A DNA stretch of 64,000 bases. Origin: Halosimplex rubrum (GTDB lineage: Archaea > Halobacteriota > Halobacteria > Halobacteriales > Haloarculaceae). Where the stretch lies: assembly GCF_013415885.1 (NCBI RefSeq), contig NZ_CP058910.1, positions 806,001 through 870,000 of the forward strand, read 5' to 3'. Below the pieces are notes generated by a model. The model was not told where the DNA came from. It worked only from the letters and a program-made list of their open reading frames with translations, and made no database searches. A program made the position numbers and the translations under genes. Within the stretch, counting starts at the first letter, position 1. Every line of letters begins with the position of its first letter. Below, piece after piece: positions 41,655 through 50,046 of this stretch.

Positions 41655-44603
41655 TCAGGTACCGTCCGGGTCCTCGGCGGGTTCGTACCCCGAACGGAGG
41701 TGTGTCGGGCGCTCCGGCTCGTCGGTGTCGTCCCGCACGCTCGCGGTCCACTGGTCGAGTTGCTCGGCCGATGCCGACTCGCGGTCGGCGGCGACCGGTC
41801 CGGCGACGCGAGCCGGGACCTCGACCGCCCCGTCGGGGCCGGTGGCCGAACAGGTGACGTGTATCGAGAGGTCGCCGGCCGACTCCGGTTTGACGTCGAG
41901 GTTGACTCCGACCCTCTCGTCGGGATCGACGGTCGCGACCTCGGCGGGGGAGAACAGCGAACTGTTCTCGACGGCGGTGCCGCTCGCCTCGACGCGGAGG
42001 TCGGACAGTGTCCGGTCGCTCCGGTTAGTCACGCGCAGTGGGATCACGCCGTTGGTCCCCGCTGCGACGGCGCTCCCGTCGCCGACCTCGACCGCGAGGA
42101 CCGGACCGGACGTGTCGAGGACGGCCGCCAGCGAGTGGCAGAACGCCTCGTCCTCGCCCGCCGGACGGTACTTGACGCCGGCGTCGAGCACGTCCGCCTC
42201 GGGCACGCGATCCGACGAGAGGCGCCGCTCCAGCGTCCGCGTCTCGCCGCTCGGGAGCGCCCCGTCCTCGATGTCGAACCGGGGCCAGGTGTCCTCCCCG
42301 ACGTCGACGCCGAACACGTCCAGTTCGCACTCCCGAGACCCCTCGTTGACCGCCTCCAAGGCGATGGCCGCGTCGCTACGACCGCGCTCGACGACGAACT
42401 CCGGGTGGAAGCCGCCGCGCTCGACGGTCACCGTCGCATCGGGCAGCGGGTACGCGTCGCCGGCCGCCGTCACGCGGCCGCCCGAGACGGTTCGCTCGCC
42501 GTTCCCGTGGAAGACGTGGTCGCGCTGTAGCGTCACCGTTTCGCCCGCCGCGACGGCACCGACCGCGTACGACTCCCCGTCGGCTTCGATCGCGAGGTCG
42601 TCGACGCCGCGCTCCTCGACCGATATCTGGACCCGCTCGGAGCAGGCCGCTCCCGACGCGACGTGTTCCGGGATGGCGCGCTCGACGGTCACTGCCGGCG
42701 CCGGCGACGCTCCGGCGGCCTCAGCGCCGCCCGCCACCCGGCCGTCGTCGGGAGTGCGGTCCGTCTCGCCGTCGGCGCGTCCCCGCCGCTCCGGTTCTGC
42801 CGTCGCCTCCTCCCGCGGCTCCCCCGGCTCGTGCGGTTCCGATCGCGAGCGGCCAGCCCCGTCACGCCGACCGTGGGCGGGTCGCTCGTCGGACTCCCGG
42901 CGCCGGCCGCGGCGGTCGGTCGGCACTGCGCGGTCGTCGAGGTCCGGCCAGCCGGAGAGCCGACTGCGCTTATCGGTGTCCGTGCCGGAGCAGGTCACCG
43001 CCACCGGGAACGGTTCCGAGGGGGCGACCGGAAGCGCGAGCGCGACGACCGTCGCGGTCCCGGGCGCCAGTTCGTAGGCCCGTTCGCGCGTGAACTCGTC
43101 GGCGACGGAGATCGTCACGTCGGCGGCCACCGGCACGTCGCATTCGCTGGTCAGTTCGACGTCGACGTACGGGTAGCCCCCGGAGCGGTCCTGCTCGACG
43201 GCGACCGACAGCGGGCGGTCCGGCAGGTCGACGGCGAACGGGAGCGTCTCGCTGGCGCCGTCGGTCGCGAGCGTGACCGTCCGCTCGACCCGTGCTCCCG
43301 GCTCGTACGCGCTCTCAAACTCGAACTCGCGCTCCTCGCCGGGCTCGAGGTGTCTCGTCTCACCCTCGCCGGACACGTCGACCGCGACCGATCCGGTGTG
43401 TTCGAGGACCGCGCACCACCGCGCCCGGCCGCGGTCGAGGCGATCGAGGCGCGTCCGGGTCGCGACCTGTTCGGCGAGCGCCTCGGGCTCCTCGAAGCGG
43501 ACCGTCCCGGTCGCGACCACCGCCTCGTCGACGGTCACGGTCACCGTCCCGTCACCGGGGTCGTCGACCGCGGCGACGCCGACCTCGAACGCGGCGCGCT
43601 CGCCGGCTTCGAGGTCGACGCGGCTGGGCGCGCCGGCGGCGACGGCCCGCTCCCCGAAGTCGACCCCCAGGTCCGCGACCGCCGCTCTGTCGCCCTCGTT
43701 CTCGACGACGACGCGAACCGGCCGGGAGGGGTCGGCCCGGTCAGTGTCGACCGACGCGGTGACGGCCGCGACGGGGTCGGTCACCGGGCGGTACACCGCG
43801 ACCGACCCCTCGCCGACGGTCGCCAGCGCGGCTCCGTCGGGTATCGCGGCGGCGAGCGTCTCCGCCGGCACGTCGAGGGGGTCAGCGTCGCCGTCGTCGT
43901 CGACGACCGCGAGTTCGTCCGCGAAGGCGACCAGCACGGCCGCCTCGTCCGCGGGCGCGACGGCCCCCGCGCCGTCGTCGACCGCCCAGGCCTCCTCGCC
44001 GGCGGTCAGGTCGACGCCGACCAACCGCCCGTCCTTGAGCGCCGCGACGGCCAGGTTGGCCGTGAGTGCGATATCCGTGACCACGCCGTCGAACGAGTGG
44101 TCGAGGACGACCTCGCCGCCCTCCGAGACGACCGTCAGGAACGACCAGGCGGCGACGGCGATCCGACCGTGCCCGCCGGTGACCGCGCTCACGTCCGAGA
44201 CGTCGTCGTGCGGCCGCTCGCGGCGGAACCGCTCGCTCCCCGTCTCCGGGTCCAGCCCGACGAGCTCGCCGCCCTCGGTGACGACACAGAGCGGGCCGCC
44301 GCCGCTCGGCGCGACGAGGTGGGTCCCGTCCGCGACGCGCTGGCGCCACAGTTCCAGCCCGCCGCTCGTGAACGCGGCGACCGCCGCGTCGAACAGGGCG
44401 AAGGGGTAGCGCCCGGCCGCCACGTCGACGACCGGGTCGTCCGTCCGGATCCGGTTCCGGTCGGTGCCCGTGACGATGTCGAGCCGCCCCTCGTCGCTCC
44501 CGAACACGAGACAGTCGTTCCCGGCGGCGACGCGCGTCCGGCCGCCCGAGGAGAACGTCTCGTCGACGCTGTATTCGTCGTCGAACGACCCGTCACTCCC
44601 CAT
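41655..44603 (-). CDS. Cytoplasmic beta-propeller/CARDB scaffold (island gene P)
   Basis: The 982-residue protein has no signal peptide. Residues 15-270 show a repeated four-strand pattern (GNDCLVFGSDEGRLDIVTG, AVAALKDGRLVGVDLTAGEE) of a PQQ- or WD-type beta-propeller; 275-560 and 655-930 hold CARDB/Ig-like beta domains (RVVVENEGDRAAVADLGVDF); between them lies a charged Arg/Glu linker (about 565-650). It is the last gene of the minus operon, 3 bases after the AAA+ gene. Such domains are usually extracellular, so a cytoplasmic scaffold is unusual. No enzyme motif is seen. Confidence 0.77.
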   Translation of the reverse strand: MGSDGSFDDEYSVDETFSSGGRTRVAAGNDCLVFGSDEGRLDIVTGTDRNRIRTDDPVVDVAAGRYPFALFDAAVAAFTSGGLELWRQRVADGTHLVAPSGGGPLCVVTEGGELVGLDPETGSERFRRERPHDDVSDVSAVTGGHGRIAVAAWSFLTVVSEGGEVVLDHSFDGVVTDIALTANLAVAALKDGRLVGVDLTAGEEAWAVDDGAGAVAPADEAAVLVAFADELAVVDDDGDADPLDVPAETLAAAIPDGAALATVGEGSVAVYRPVTDPVAAVTASVDTDRADPSRPVRVVVENEGDRAAVADLGVDFGERAVAAGAPSRVDLEAGERAAFEVGVAAVDDPGDGTVTVTVDEAVVATGTVRFEEPEALAEQVATRTRLDRLDRGRARWCAVLEHTGSVAVDVSGEGETRHLEPGEEREFEFESAYEPGARVERTVTLATDGASETLPFAVDLPDRPLSVAVEQDRSGGYPYVDVELTSECDVPVAADVTISVADEFTRERAYELAPGTATVVALALPVAPSEPFPVAVTCSGTDTDKRSRLSGWPDLDDRAVPTDRRGRRRESDERPAHGRRDGAGRSRSEPHEPGEPREEATAEPERRGRADGETDRTPDDGRVAGGAEAAGASPAPAVTVERAIPEHVASGAACSERVQISVEERGVDDLAIEADGESYAVGAVAAGETVTLQRDHVFHGNGERTVSGGRVTAAGDAYPLPDATVTVERGGFHPEFVVERGRSDAAIALEAVNEGSRECELDVFGVDVGEDTWPRFDIEDGALPSGETRTLERRLSSDRVPEADVLDAGVKYRPAGEDEAFCHSLAAVLDTSGPVLAVEVGDGSAVAAGTNGVIPLRVTNRSDRTLSDLRVEASGTAVENSSLFSPAEVATVDPDERVGVNLDVKPESAGDLSIHVTCSATGPDGAVEVPARVAGPVAADRESASAEQLDQWTASVRDDTDEPERPTHLRSGYEPAEDPDGT

Positions 44604-44606
44604 CGC

Positions 44607-46223
44607 CTACTCCTCCGCCTGGTCCCCACCCAGGTCGCGCAGCTGGTCGAACACGTCGCTGCCCCCGCCGACCGCGATCCCGAGCCGGTCCGCCTGCTCT
44701 TCGACGTACCGACGCATCTCCGGGTACCCCTCGAGCTCGTCGACCTCCTCGCGGACGCTGGTGATGAACTGTCGGACCGTCTTGGGCTCGTTGCGGTCGA
44801 GCCGCTCCAGCAGGTACTCCGTATCCGGGACGATCGGCTCGGAACCGTCCTCGACGACACTGCGGACGAGTTCGCGCTGGAGCTCCGTTCCAAGCACGCG
44901 GTCGGCGATCTCGGCCGGGGTGTACCCCGCCGACGCGGCGCCGAGTCGCTCGTAGCTGATCTCCACGTCCGGGTTGGCCGCTTCGAGCGAGTCCAGTTCC
45001 TTGTGCCACACCTGAGACATCACCTCGTCGCCGGGCTGAGGGATGAACTGCTGGACGGGGAAGCGCCGGCTCGCCGCCGGGTCGATCGTGAACGGCATGT
45101 TCGTCGCGCCGATGACCAGCAGGTTGTCCTCGATCTTGTCGGTCCCCATCTCCTGCAGGAAGGCGTTGGTCAGCGACCGCTCGTGGCGCTGGAGGTCGTC
45201 GTCGCTGCGGTCGGGGATGAGCGTCTCGATCTCGTCGAAAAAGAGCACCGCGAAGCCGTCCTGTGCGATGCTGTGGGCGCGGTCGAACACCGCCTCGACG
45301 CGGCGCTCGGCCTCGCCGGGGTACCGCGAGAGGATGTCCCCGCCCTTGACCGGGAGGAACTTCACGTCGCCGTACTCCGACTCGATGTTGGTGTTGTTGG
45401 CCGCCTCGTAGGCGATCGCCTCGGAGACGAGCGTCTTCCCGCAGCCCGGCGGCCCGTACAGCAGCATGCTGCCGCCGCGCGCGGCGAACTCCTCCCCGTA
45501 GCGCCCCTCGACCTCCCGTTTGGTCTCCGGGTCGAACAGCGCGAGCAGCATCTGCGCGGTGCTTTTCACCTCGTCCAGGCCGGCCACGTCCTCCTCGAAG
45601 CTCACCGTCGGCTTCTCCGGGGAGATGTCGATGTCGACGTCCTCGTCGTCGCGGCCCTGACCGCCGCCGCGGCCCTGGCCGCCGGGACCGGGACCGGCCC
45701 CCTGGCTCGGTCCGCGGTCGCGTCGCTCGTCGCGCTCCTCTCGGTCGACGAACTCGAACTCGGTCTCCTCGTCGACCATCAGGGTCGGGAACCCGCGCGG
45801 TTGCAGGTCGAGCACCTCGAAGTGGGTCAGCTCCCCGTCGATGAGCGCGACCTCCTCGATCTCGTGGAGCAGGTAGTTCGTGGACCGCAGAAACGAGGCC
45901 AGCCGCTCCTCGCCGATGTCGCGGGTGTACAGCGTCGCGGACTTGCACGGCTCGACGTCGCGACCGCTGACATCGGCCTCGACCTGGAAGGGCTGCCCGC
46001 GGGCGATCCCGCCGAAGACATCGGCGACGTTCTCGTGGAACTTGACCTTGTTCCGGATGTTGCTCGCGACCAGTTCCTCCTCGGGGTCGACGTAGAAGAA
46101 CGCCGACCGGTTGTTGTGCGTGACGGCGACGATGTTCGACGACCCGACCTTCGTCTCCCCGATCGTGAGGTGCGAAGTCGGCCGGTCCGTCTCCGTCACC
46201 GGCTGTAGATTCAGTTTGCTCAT
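44607..46223 (-). CDS. Cdc48/Vps4-type single-domain AAA+ ATPase (island gene O)
   Basis: The 538-residue protein has a beta-rich N-terminal domain (about 1-160), a Gly/Arg/Asp linker (about 165-200) and one classical AAA domain: Walker A GPPGCGKT (257-264), Walker B VLFFDEIE (about 326-333), sensor GATN (372-375) and an arginine-finger region ASRRF (about 384-388). The domain order resembles Cdc48-like unfoldases cut to one ring, or Vps4 without a MIT domain. I infer that it remodels or disassembles a protein assembly made by this island. It lies 3 bases after gene N. Confidence 0.9.
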   Translation of the reverse strand: MSKLNLQPVTETDRPTSHLTIGETKVGSSNIVAVTHNNRSAFFYVDPEEELVASNIRNKVKFHENVADVFGGIARGQPFQVEADVSGRDVEPCKSATLYTRDIGEERLASFLRSTNYLLHEIEEVALIDGELTHFEVLDLQPRGFPTLMVDEETEFEFVDREERDERRDRGPSQGAGPGPGGQGRGGGQGRDDEDVDIDISPEKPTVSFEEDVAGLDEVKSTAQMLLALFDPETKREVEGRYGEEFAARGGSMLLYGPPGCGKTLVSEAIAYEAANNTNIESEYGDVKFLPVKGGDILSRYPGEAERRVEAVFDRAHSIAQDGFAVLFFDEIETLIPDRSDDDLQRHERSLTNAFLQEMGTDKIEDNLLVIGATNMPFTIDPAASRRFPVQQFIPQPGDEVMSQVWHKELDSLEAANPDVEISYERLGAASAGYTPAEIADRVLGTELQRELVRSVVEDGSEPIVPDTEYLLERLDRNEPKTVRQFITSVREEVDELEGYPEMRRYVEEQADRLGIAVGGGSDVFDQLRDLGGDQAEE

Positions 46224-46226
46224 GTC

Positions 46227-46859
46227 TTAGGTATCCAGTCGTTCGACGACCCAGCTGCCGAACCGCTGCGGCCGGTCGTCCGACCGCCCGGCGCGATGGC
46301 TCACCCACCGGTGCCTGGTGAGCGTGTGTCTGAGCACCCGTCTGATGTCCGCGAGCGTCTCGACGACCGACCGCCAGACCCGCTCGAAGACCGTCTCCGC
46401 CTTCCCCGAACGCGCGATGCGGTCGCGGACGTGCGCTCCCTTCTCGCGGAGCGCGTCGAGGCGGTCGTGGACGAACGCGAACACCACCGCCCAGTTCCCC
46501 GCGGCGGGTCCGGCCCGCGCCAGCGGGACGTGTACGGATCCGTCGGCGACGGCGAGGAGCCCGCAGTCGCACGCCCTCGCGAGGCGGTCGACGTCGGCCG
46601 GCGTCGCGTCGCCGCGGTCGTAGACCGTCTCCAGGACGGTGGCGACGCTCGCGTCGAGCCGTTCGTCACCGTCGTCGACCGCCGTCGGTCCGGGGATCGG
46701 TTGGCTCGCTCTCGTGAGTTCGCAGAGGTCACTCAGCGTCCGCAAGACCGCGAGGCCCTTCGTGAGGACCGACTCGTTCGTGACCGTCGGCTCCCCGAGG
46801 ACGGCGTCGATGTCGTCCTCGACCGCGCTCGCCGTGCCGACGAACGAACGTCCCTCCAT
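46227..46859 (-). CDS. Small island protein, winged-helix-like (island gene N)
   Basis: A 210-residue protein starting MEGRSFVGTASAVEDDIDAV, helical, with a DATPADVDRLARACDCGLLA segment that could be a winged helix and a basic C-terminal part rich in Arg and His (RRVLRHTLTRHRW). No membrane segment. It sits between the coiled-coil and AAA+ genes with gaps of 9 and 3 bases, so it is surely co-transcribed. It could be an adaptor for the ATPase; no family is recognised. Confidence 0.7.
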   Translation of the reverse strand: MEGRSFVGTASAVEDDIDAVLGEPTVTNESVLTKGLAVLRTLSDLCELTRASQPIPGPTAVDDGDERLDASVATVLETVYDRGDATPADVDRLARACDCGLLAVADGSVHVPLARAGPAAGNWAVVFAFVHDRLDALREKGAHVRDRIARSGKAETVFERVWRSVVETLADIRRVLRHTLTRHRWVSHRAGRSDDRPQRFGSWVVERLDT

Positions 46860-46868
46860 TCGGATCGC

Positions 46869-47927
46869 TCAGTTGTTGAACTCGTAGCTGCCGGTCTCCT
46901 CGTCGGCCTCCGCGTCGGTGCTCATCTCCTCGGCGTCGATGTCCTCGGTCGCGTCGAGCACCTGCTGGACCTTCTCCATCGTGTTCTGTTCCTCCTTTTT
47001 CTCCGCGGCGGAGTCGACGTCCGTCAGCGAGGTCGCCAGGTTCGAGAGGTTCTTCGCCATCTCCATGGCCCGCTCGGGGGCGATCTCCTCCTTGTACTTG
47101 TAGGCGCGTTTGACCCGCTGTTTCTGCGTTTTCAGCACGTCGTCGATCTCTTCGAGCTTCTGCATCTGCGCGCCGAGTTCCTCCGCGGCCCGCCGGAGTT
47201 CGTCCTCGAGGGTCCCGCCCTCGGCCGCCTCCTTCATGCTCTCCAGGTGGAAGAGTCGCTCTTCCAGGCGCTCGTACTCGGCCTGGTCGGGCGGGCTGAG
47301 GTCGGTCTCGTCGAGCTGTCTGCCGTTCGTGAGGTTCATCAGCTCCTGAGCCACTTCCTGCTGTTTGTGATCGAACTCCTGTACCTTCTCGGCGGCGTTG
47401 GACTCGCCGATCTCCTCGCGCAGCTCCTGTTCGGTCTGTTCGATCGTCTCGATCGTATCGTCGATCTTGTTCGTACAGCCCTCAATCGCCGAGACCCAGT
47501 TCAGCAGCATCTTCGGTTTCGTCTCGTCGTTCTCGCTGCCGATGTCCTGGAGCATGCTCGGGTCCTCCAGCACCACCAAGTCGGTGCCGTCGGTGTCCAG
47601 CACGTCCTCGTCGACGAAATAGTCGATGACCGCCTCCGCCTGCGCCTCGCTCTCGATCGGGATCGTCTTGTCCTCGGACGCGATGAGGCTGTTCAGCGCG
47701 TCATCTCGCTGTATCTTCCCCTTTCCCGATTCGAGGTTCAGCGCGTTGGAGATGTCGTACTGGACGAGTTGGCCGACCACGTCCGTCCACGTCTCGTCGG
47801 GGTCCTCGGTGTTCCCGATGGCACCCGGGATCCGGACCGGCTCGTCCCGGTCGTTTTTCGGCTGCGCGATGATGTACTCCTGACCACCCTGCGTCGTCGT
47901 GCTGAAGTTCTGGTATTTCGTCGTCAT
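46869..47927 (-). CDS. Coiled-coil protein (island gene M)
   Basis: A 352-residue soluble protein. Residues 1-125 form an alpha/beta domain (QEYIIAQPKNDRDEPVRIPG, then a likely winged helix with EAQAEAVIDYFVDEDVLDTD); 130-320 are strongly heptad-like helices (ERLEERLFHLESMKEAAEGG, QKQRVKRAYKYKEEIAPERA); the acidic tail ends GSYEFNN. It may be the substrate or adaptor of the AAA+ ATPase encoded two genes downstream. Its composition is less GC-biased (many Lys, Asn, Gln) than most neighbours. No family is recognised. Confidence 0.75.
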   Translation of the reverse strand: MTTKYQNFSTTTQGGQEYIIAQPKNDRDEPVRIPGAIGNTEDPDETWTDVVGQLVQYDISNALNLESGKGKIQRDDALNSLIASEDKTIPIESEAQAEAVIDYFVDEDVLDTDGTDLVVLEDPSMLQDIGSENDETKPKMLLNWVSAIEGCTNKIDDTIETIEQTEQELREEIGESNAAEKVQEFDHKQQEVAQELMNLTNGRQLDETDLSPPDQAEYERLEERLFHLESMKEAAEGGTLEDELRRAAEELGAQMQKLEEIDDVLKTQKQRVKRAYKYKEEIAPERAMEMAKNLSNLATSLTDVDSAAEKKEEQNTMEKVQQVLDATEDIDAEEMSTDAEADEETGSYEFNN

Positions 47928-47942
47928 CGTTTCTGTGTCCCG

Positions 47943-49058
47943 TTATTCGGTTGATTTGTTGCCGACCTGAAACATGGCGTCGACCTTGCGCTCGAAGCGC
48001 TCCTCGATAGCGTCTCTGACGTACCCGTTCACCCGTTCCGCGTCGCTGACCACGATCTCCGCTATCTGGGGCCGCCCCTCGTCGACGAGGTCGCTGGGCT
48101 GACCGAGCGCCTGCTGGTCGATATCCTCGAGTATCTGGTCGGCCCGCGCGTCGACGTACTCCTCGAAGTCCTCCTCGTGGCGGATGACCGCCTTGTCCTC
48201 CGTGAGCCCGTACTCCTCCTTCAGTTGGCCTCGGATCTCGTCGAACAGCTGTTCGGTGTCGTTGCGGTCGAGGTGGAGCAGGACGTCGTAGCGCTCGGAG
48301 ATCTCGTTCTCGACGACCTGTTCGAACTCGTCGAGGGTGAGCACGCCGATATCGTCGAACTCGTCGACGACATCGTCGCCGATCTCGTCGACCAGGAACT
48401 CGGCGTACTCGTCGAAACAGCTCCGGACGAGGTAGTCGTCGCCCATGTCGACGACGAACCCCTCGTTGACGAGGTGTCGGATCACGTCGCTCGTCGCGGC
48501 CACGTCGATGACGTTCTCCAGTTTCGAGTGCGAGAGCGTCCCGAGCGTCGCCTCCTTCTCGAGGCGCGCGGAGACGCTCGCGTCGCCGGAGGTCTCGTCG
48601 CGCAGGTCCGGGCCGCTCCGGTAGTAATCCCTGTCGCCCGTCGAGATACGGCTGATGTACTGCTGGTCGACCAGCCGTTCGGCGAAGAAGTCGACGTCCG
48701 CGGGCGCGATGTCGAACTGCGACTGGATGTCCTGAGTGTTGACCACGAGCTTCCGCTTGAACAGGTGTTTCAACTCGCCGGTCACCGAGGTCCCCTCGGG
48801 CAGCCCGAACGGGTCGTAGTAGTAGGCCCCGTTCCTGAGCTTCTCGAACTCGGAGAACTCGTCGTTGGCGAGATCTCGCAGTCCCTCTTTGATGTCCGTC
48901 GCCGACAGCGATCCCGTGTTCAGTAACCCGGTGTCCCGACTCTCGTAGCCCTCCTTTATCGCCTCCTTCGTATCAGTCACGTATAAGAAGCCGTAGTTAT
49001 CGAGAGCCAGCTCCCGAGAGATATCTTCGAGAGCTTCGGTTTCTACTGGCCGAACCAT
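47943..49058 (-). CDS. Multi-winged-helix-like protein, first gene of minus operon (island gene L)
   Basis: A 371-residue acidic, helical protein starting MVRPVETEALEDISRELALD. Repeated short patterns of helix-helix-strand (LVDQQYISRISTGDRDYYRS, LVNEGFVVDMGDDYLVRS) suggest two or three winged-helix modules, followed by an acidic helical C-terminal half. The likely leaderless promoter and the palindrome at its start make it the operon's first gene; it could be its own regulator or a structural adaptor, and the sequence does not decide. No signal or membrane segment. Confidence 0.72.
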   Translation of the reverse strand: MVRPVETEALEDISRELALDNYGFLYVTDTKEAIKEGYESRDTGLLNTGSLSATDIKEGLRDLANDEFSEFEKLRNGAYYYDPFGLPEGTSVTGELKHLFKRKLVVNTQDIQSQFDIAPADVDFFAERLVDQQYISRISTGDRDYYRSGPDLRDETSGDASVSARLEKEATLGTLSHSKLENVIDVAATSDVIRHLVNEGFVVDMGDDYLVRSCFDEYAEFLVDEIGDDVVDEFDDIGVLTLDEFEQVVENEISERYDVLLHLDRNDTEQLFDEIRGQLKEEYGLTEDKAVIRHEEDFEEYVDARADQILEDIDQQALGQPSDLVDEGRPQIAEIVVSDAERVNGYVRDAIEERFERKVDAMFQVGNKSTE

Positions 49059-49071
49059 ACCACTCAGTGGT
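49059..49071. promoter_or_regulatory. Palindrome ACCACT-C-AGTGGT abutting the start of gene L
   Basis: A perfect 6+6 inverted repeat ends one base before the start codon (ATG complement 49056-49058). With the TATA box at 49084-49090 the transcript would begin inside or beside the palindrome, so a bound protein would block transcription. Confidence 0.5.
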
Positions 49072-49083
49072 GTAGTATCGGTA

Positions 49084-49090
49084 GTAAAAG
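49084..49090 (-). promoter_or_regulatory. TATA box of the minus-strand island operon
   Basis: Read on the minus strand, CTTTTAC lies about 26-32 bases before the ATG of gene L, the spacing of a leaderless archaeal promoter. Confidence 0.5.
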
Positions 49091-49195
49091 TTGTCCCCCG
49101 AGATCACATTTTGCGACGGCACTGGCCGAGATATCTCCGTTCCACCGATAGCAATCCCCCTCTTCCCGGCCCGCGAATCGGTCTGTCGGATCCCG

Positions 49196-49960
49196 GTGAC
49201 TGAACCACAGACACCCGGGTCGCGACGGGGCGACGCCTTCGGTGCGATGCTCCGGGAGTACCGCGAGATCGGCGAGGGGTGCGAACTGGTCGAACGCGAC
49301 GACGGCTGGGTCGGGATCAGCGCCGGCGGCGAGTTCTACTTCGCCGAGGACGACGAGTGGCCCGACCCCGACCGGCGCGCGCTCGACCGCGTCGAGGGGC
49401 GGGTCCTCGACGTGGGCTGTGGCGCGGGCCGGGCCGCGCTCGCCCTCCAGGAGCGAGGCCACGGCGTGACCGCGGTCGACGTGTCGCCCGGTGCGGTCGA
49501 GGTGTCCCGCGACCGCGGCGTCAGGGACGCTCGCGTGGCCGACGTGGCCGACGAGTTCGATCCAGACACGTTCGACACGATACTGATGCTGGGCAACAAC
49601 TTCGGACTCGTCGGGACCGCCGAGACCGCCCTCGACCGGCTCGGGGATCTCGCGACGGTGGCGACCGACGACGCGACGCTGGTGGTACAGAGCCGCGACC
49701 CCGTGATGACCGACGACGAGCATCACCTCGCGTACCACGAGTACAACCGCGAGCGCGGCCGACTTCCGGGCGCGCTCCGGATGCGCGTCCGCCACGAACG
49801 ACTCGCGACGCCGTGGTTCGACTACCTGATGGCCGCACCGGACACGATGGCGAACCTGGCAAGTGAGACCCCGTGGACCCTCGTCGACACGATCGAACCG
49901 GAGGCGGGGCTGGACCCCGCGGGCGGCGACTACGTCGGGATCCTGGAAATCGAGGGGTGA
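49196..49960 (+). CDS. Class I SAM-dependent methyltransferase
   Basis: From the GTG at 49196 the product is 254 residues, with SAM motif I VLDVGCGAGRAALAL (about 66-80), motif II VTAVDVSPGAVEVS and motif III FDTILMLGNNFGL. The C-terminal part lacks a recognisable substrate domain, so the target is unknown. The frame is open 35 codons further up, but that part is not protein-like and would overlap the promoter of the divergent island operon. Confidence 0.82.
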   Translation: MTEPQTPGSRRGDAFGAMLREYREIGEGCELVERDDGWVGISAGGEFYFAEDDEWPDPDRRALDRVEGRVLDVGCGAGRAALALQERGHGVTAVDVSPGAVEVSRDRGVRDARVADVADEFDPDTFDTILMLGNNFGLVGTAETALDRLGDLATVATDDATLVVQSRDPVMTDDEHHLAYHEYNRERGRLPGALRMRVRHERLATPWFDYLMAAPDTMANLASETPWTLVDTIEPEAGLDPAGGDYVGILEIEG

Positions 49961-50046
49961 GCTCCGGGTCGGAGCGCCCGCCCGCGTCACCGAGACCAAC
50001 ACTTTACTCGCTCGCTACCGTTGTCGGGACAAGCGATCACCCTCTC

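Noticed and set aside
42663-46208. 1181-codon open frame on the plus strand antisense to genes O and P
   Set aside because: The opposite strand encodes clear AAA+ and beta-propeller/Ig proteins. Long antisense frames are expected at this GC bias, and its composition is not protein-like.
46869-47927. Gene M as an ESCRT-III (CdvB/Snf7) homologue because of its AAA+ neighbour
   Set aside because: It has coiled-coil helices but no visible Snf7 pattern or MIM motif, and the AAA+ protein lacks a MIT domain. Kept only as an unassigned coiled-coil protein.
22852-49058. The island as a phage (PhuZ-type tubulin) or tailed-virus remnant
   Set aside because: No capsid, terminase, portal, tail or integrase gene is present, and the S-layer-like surface proteins do not fit a virus spindle module.
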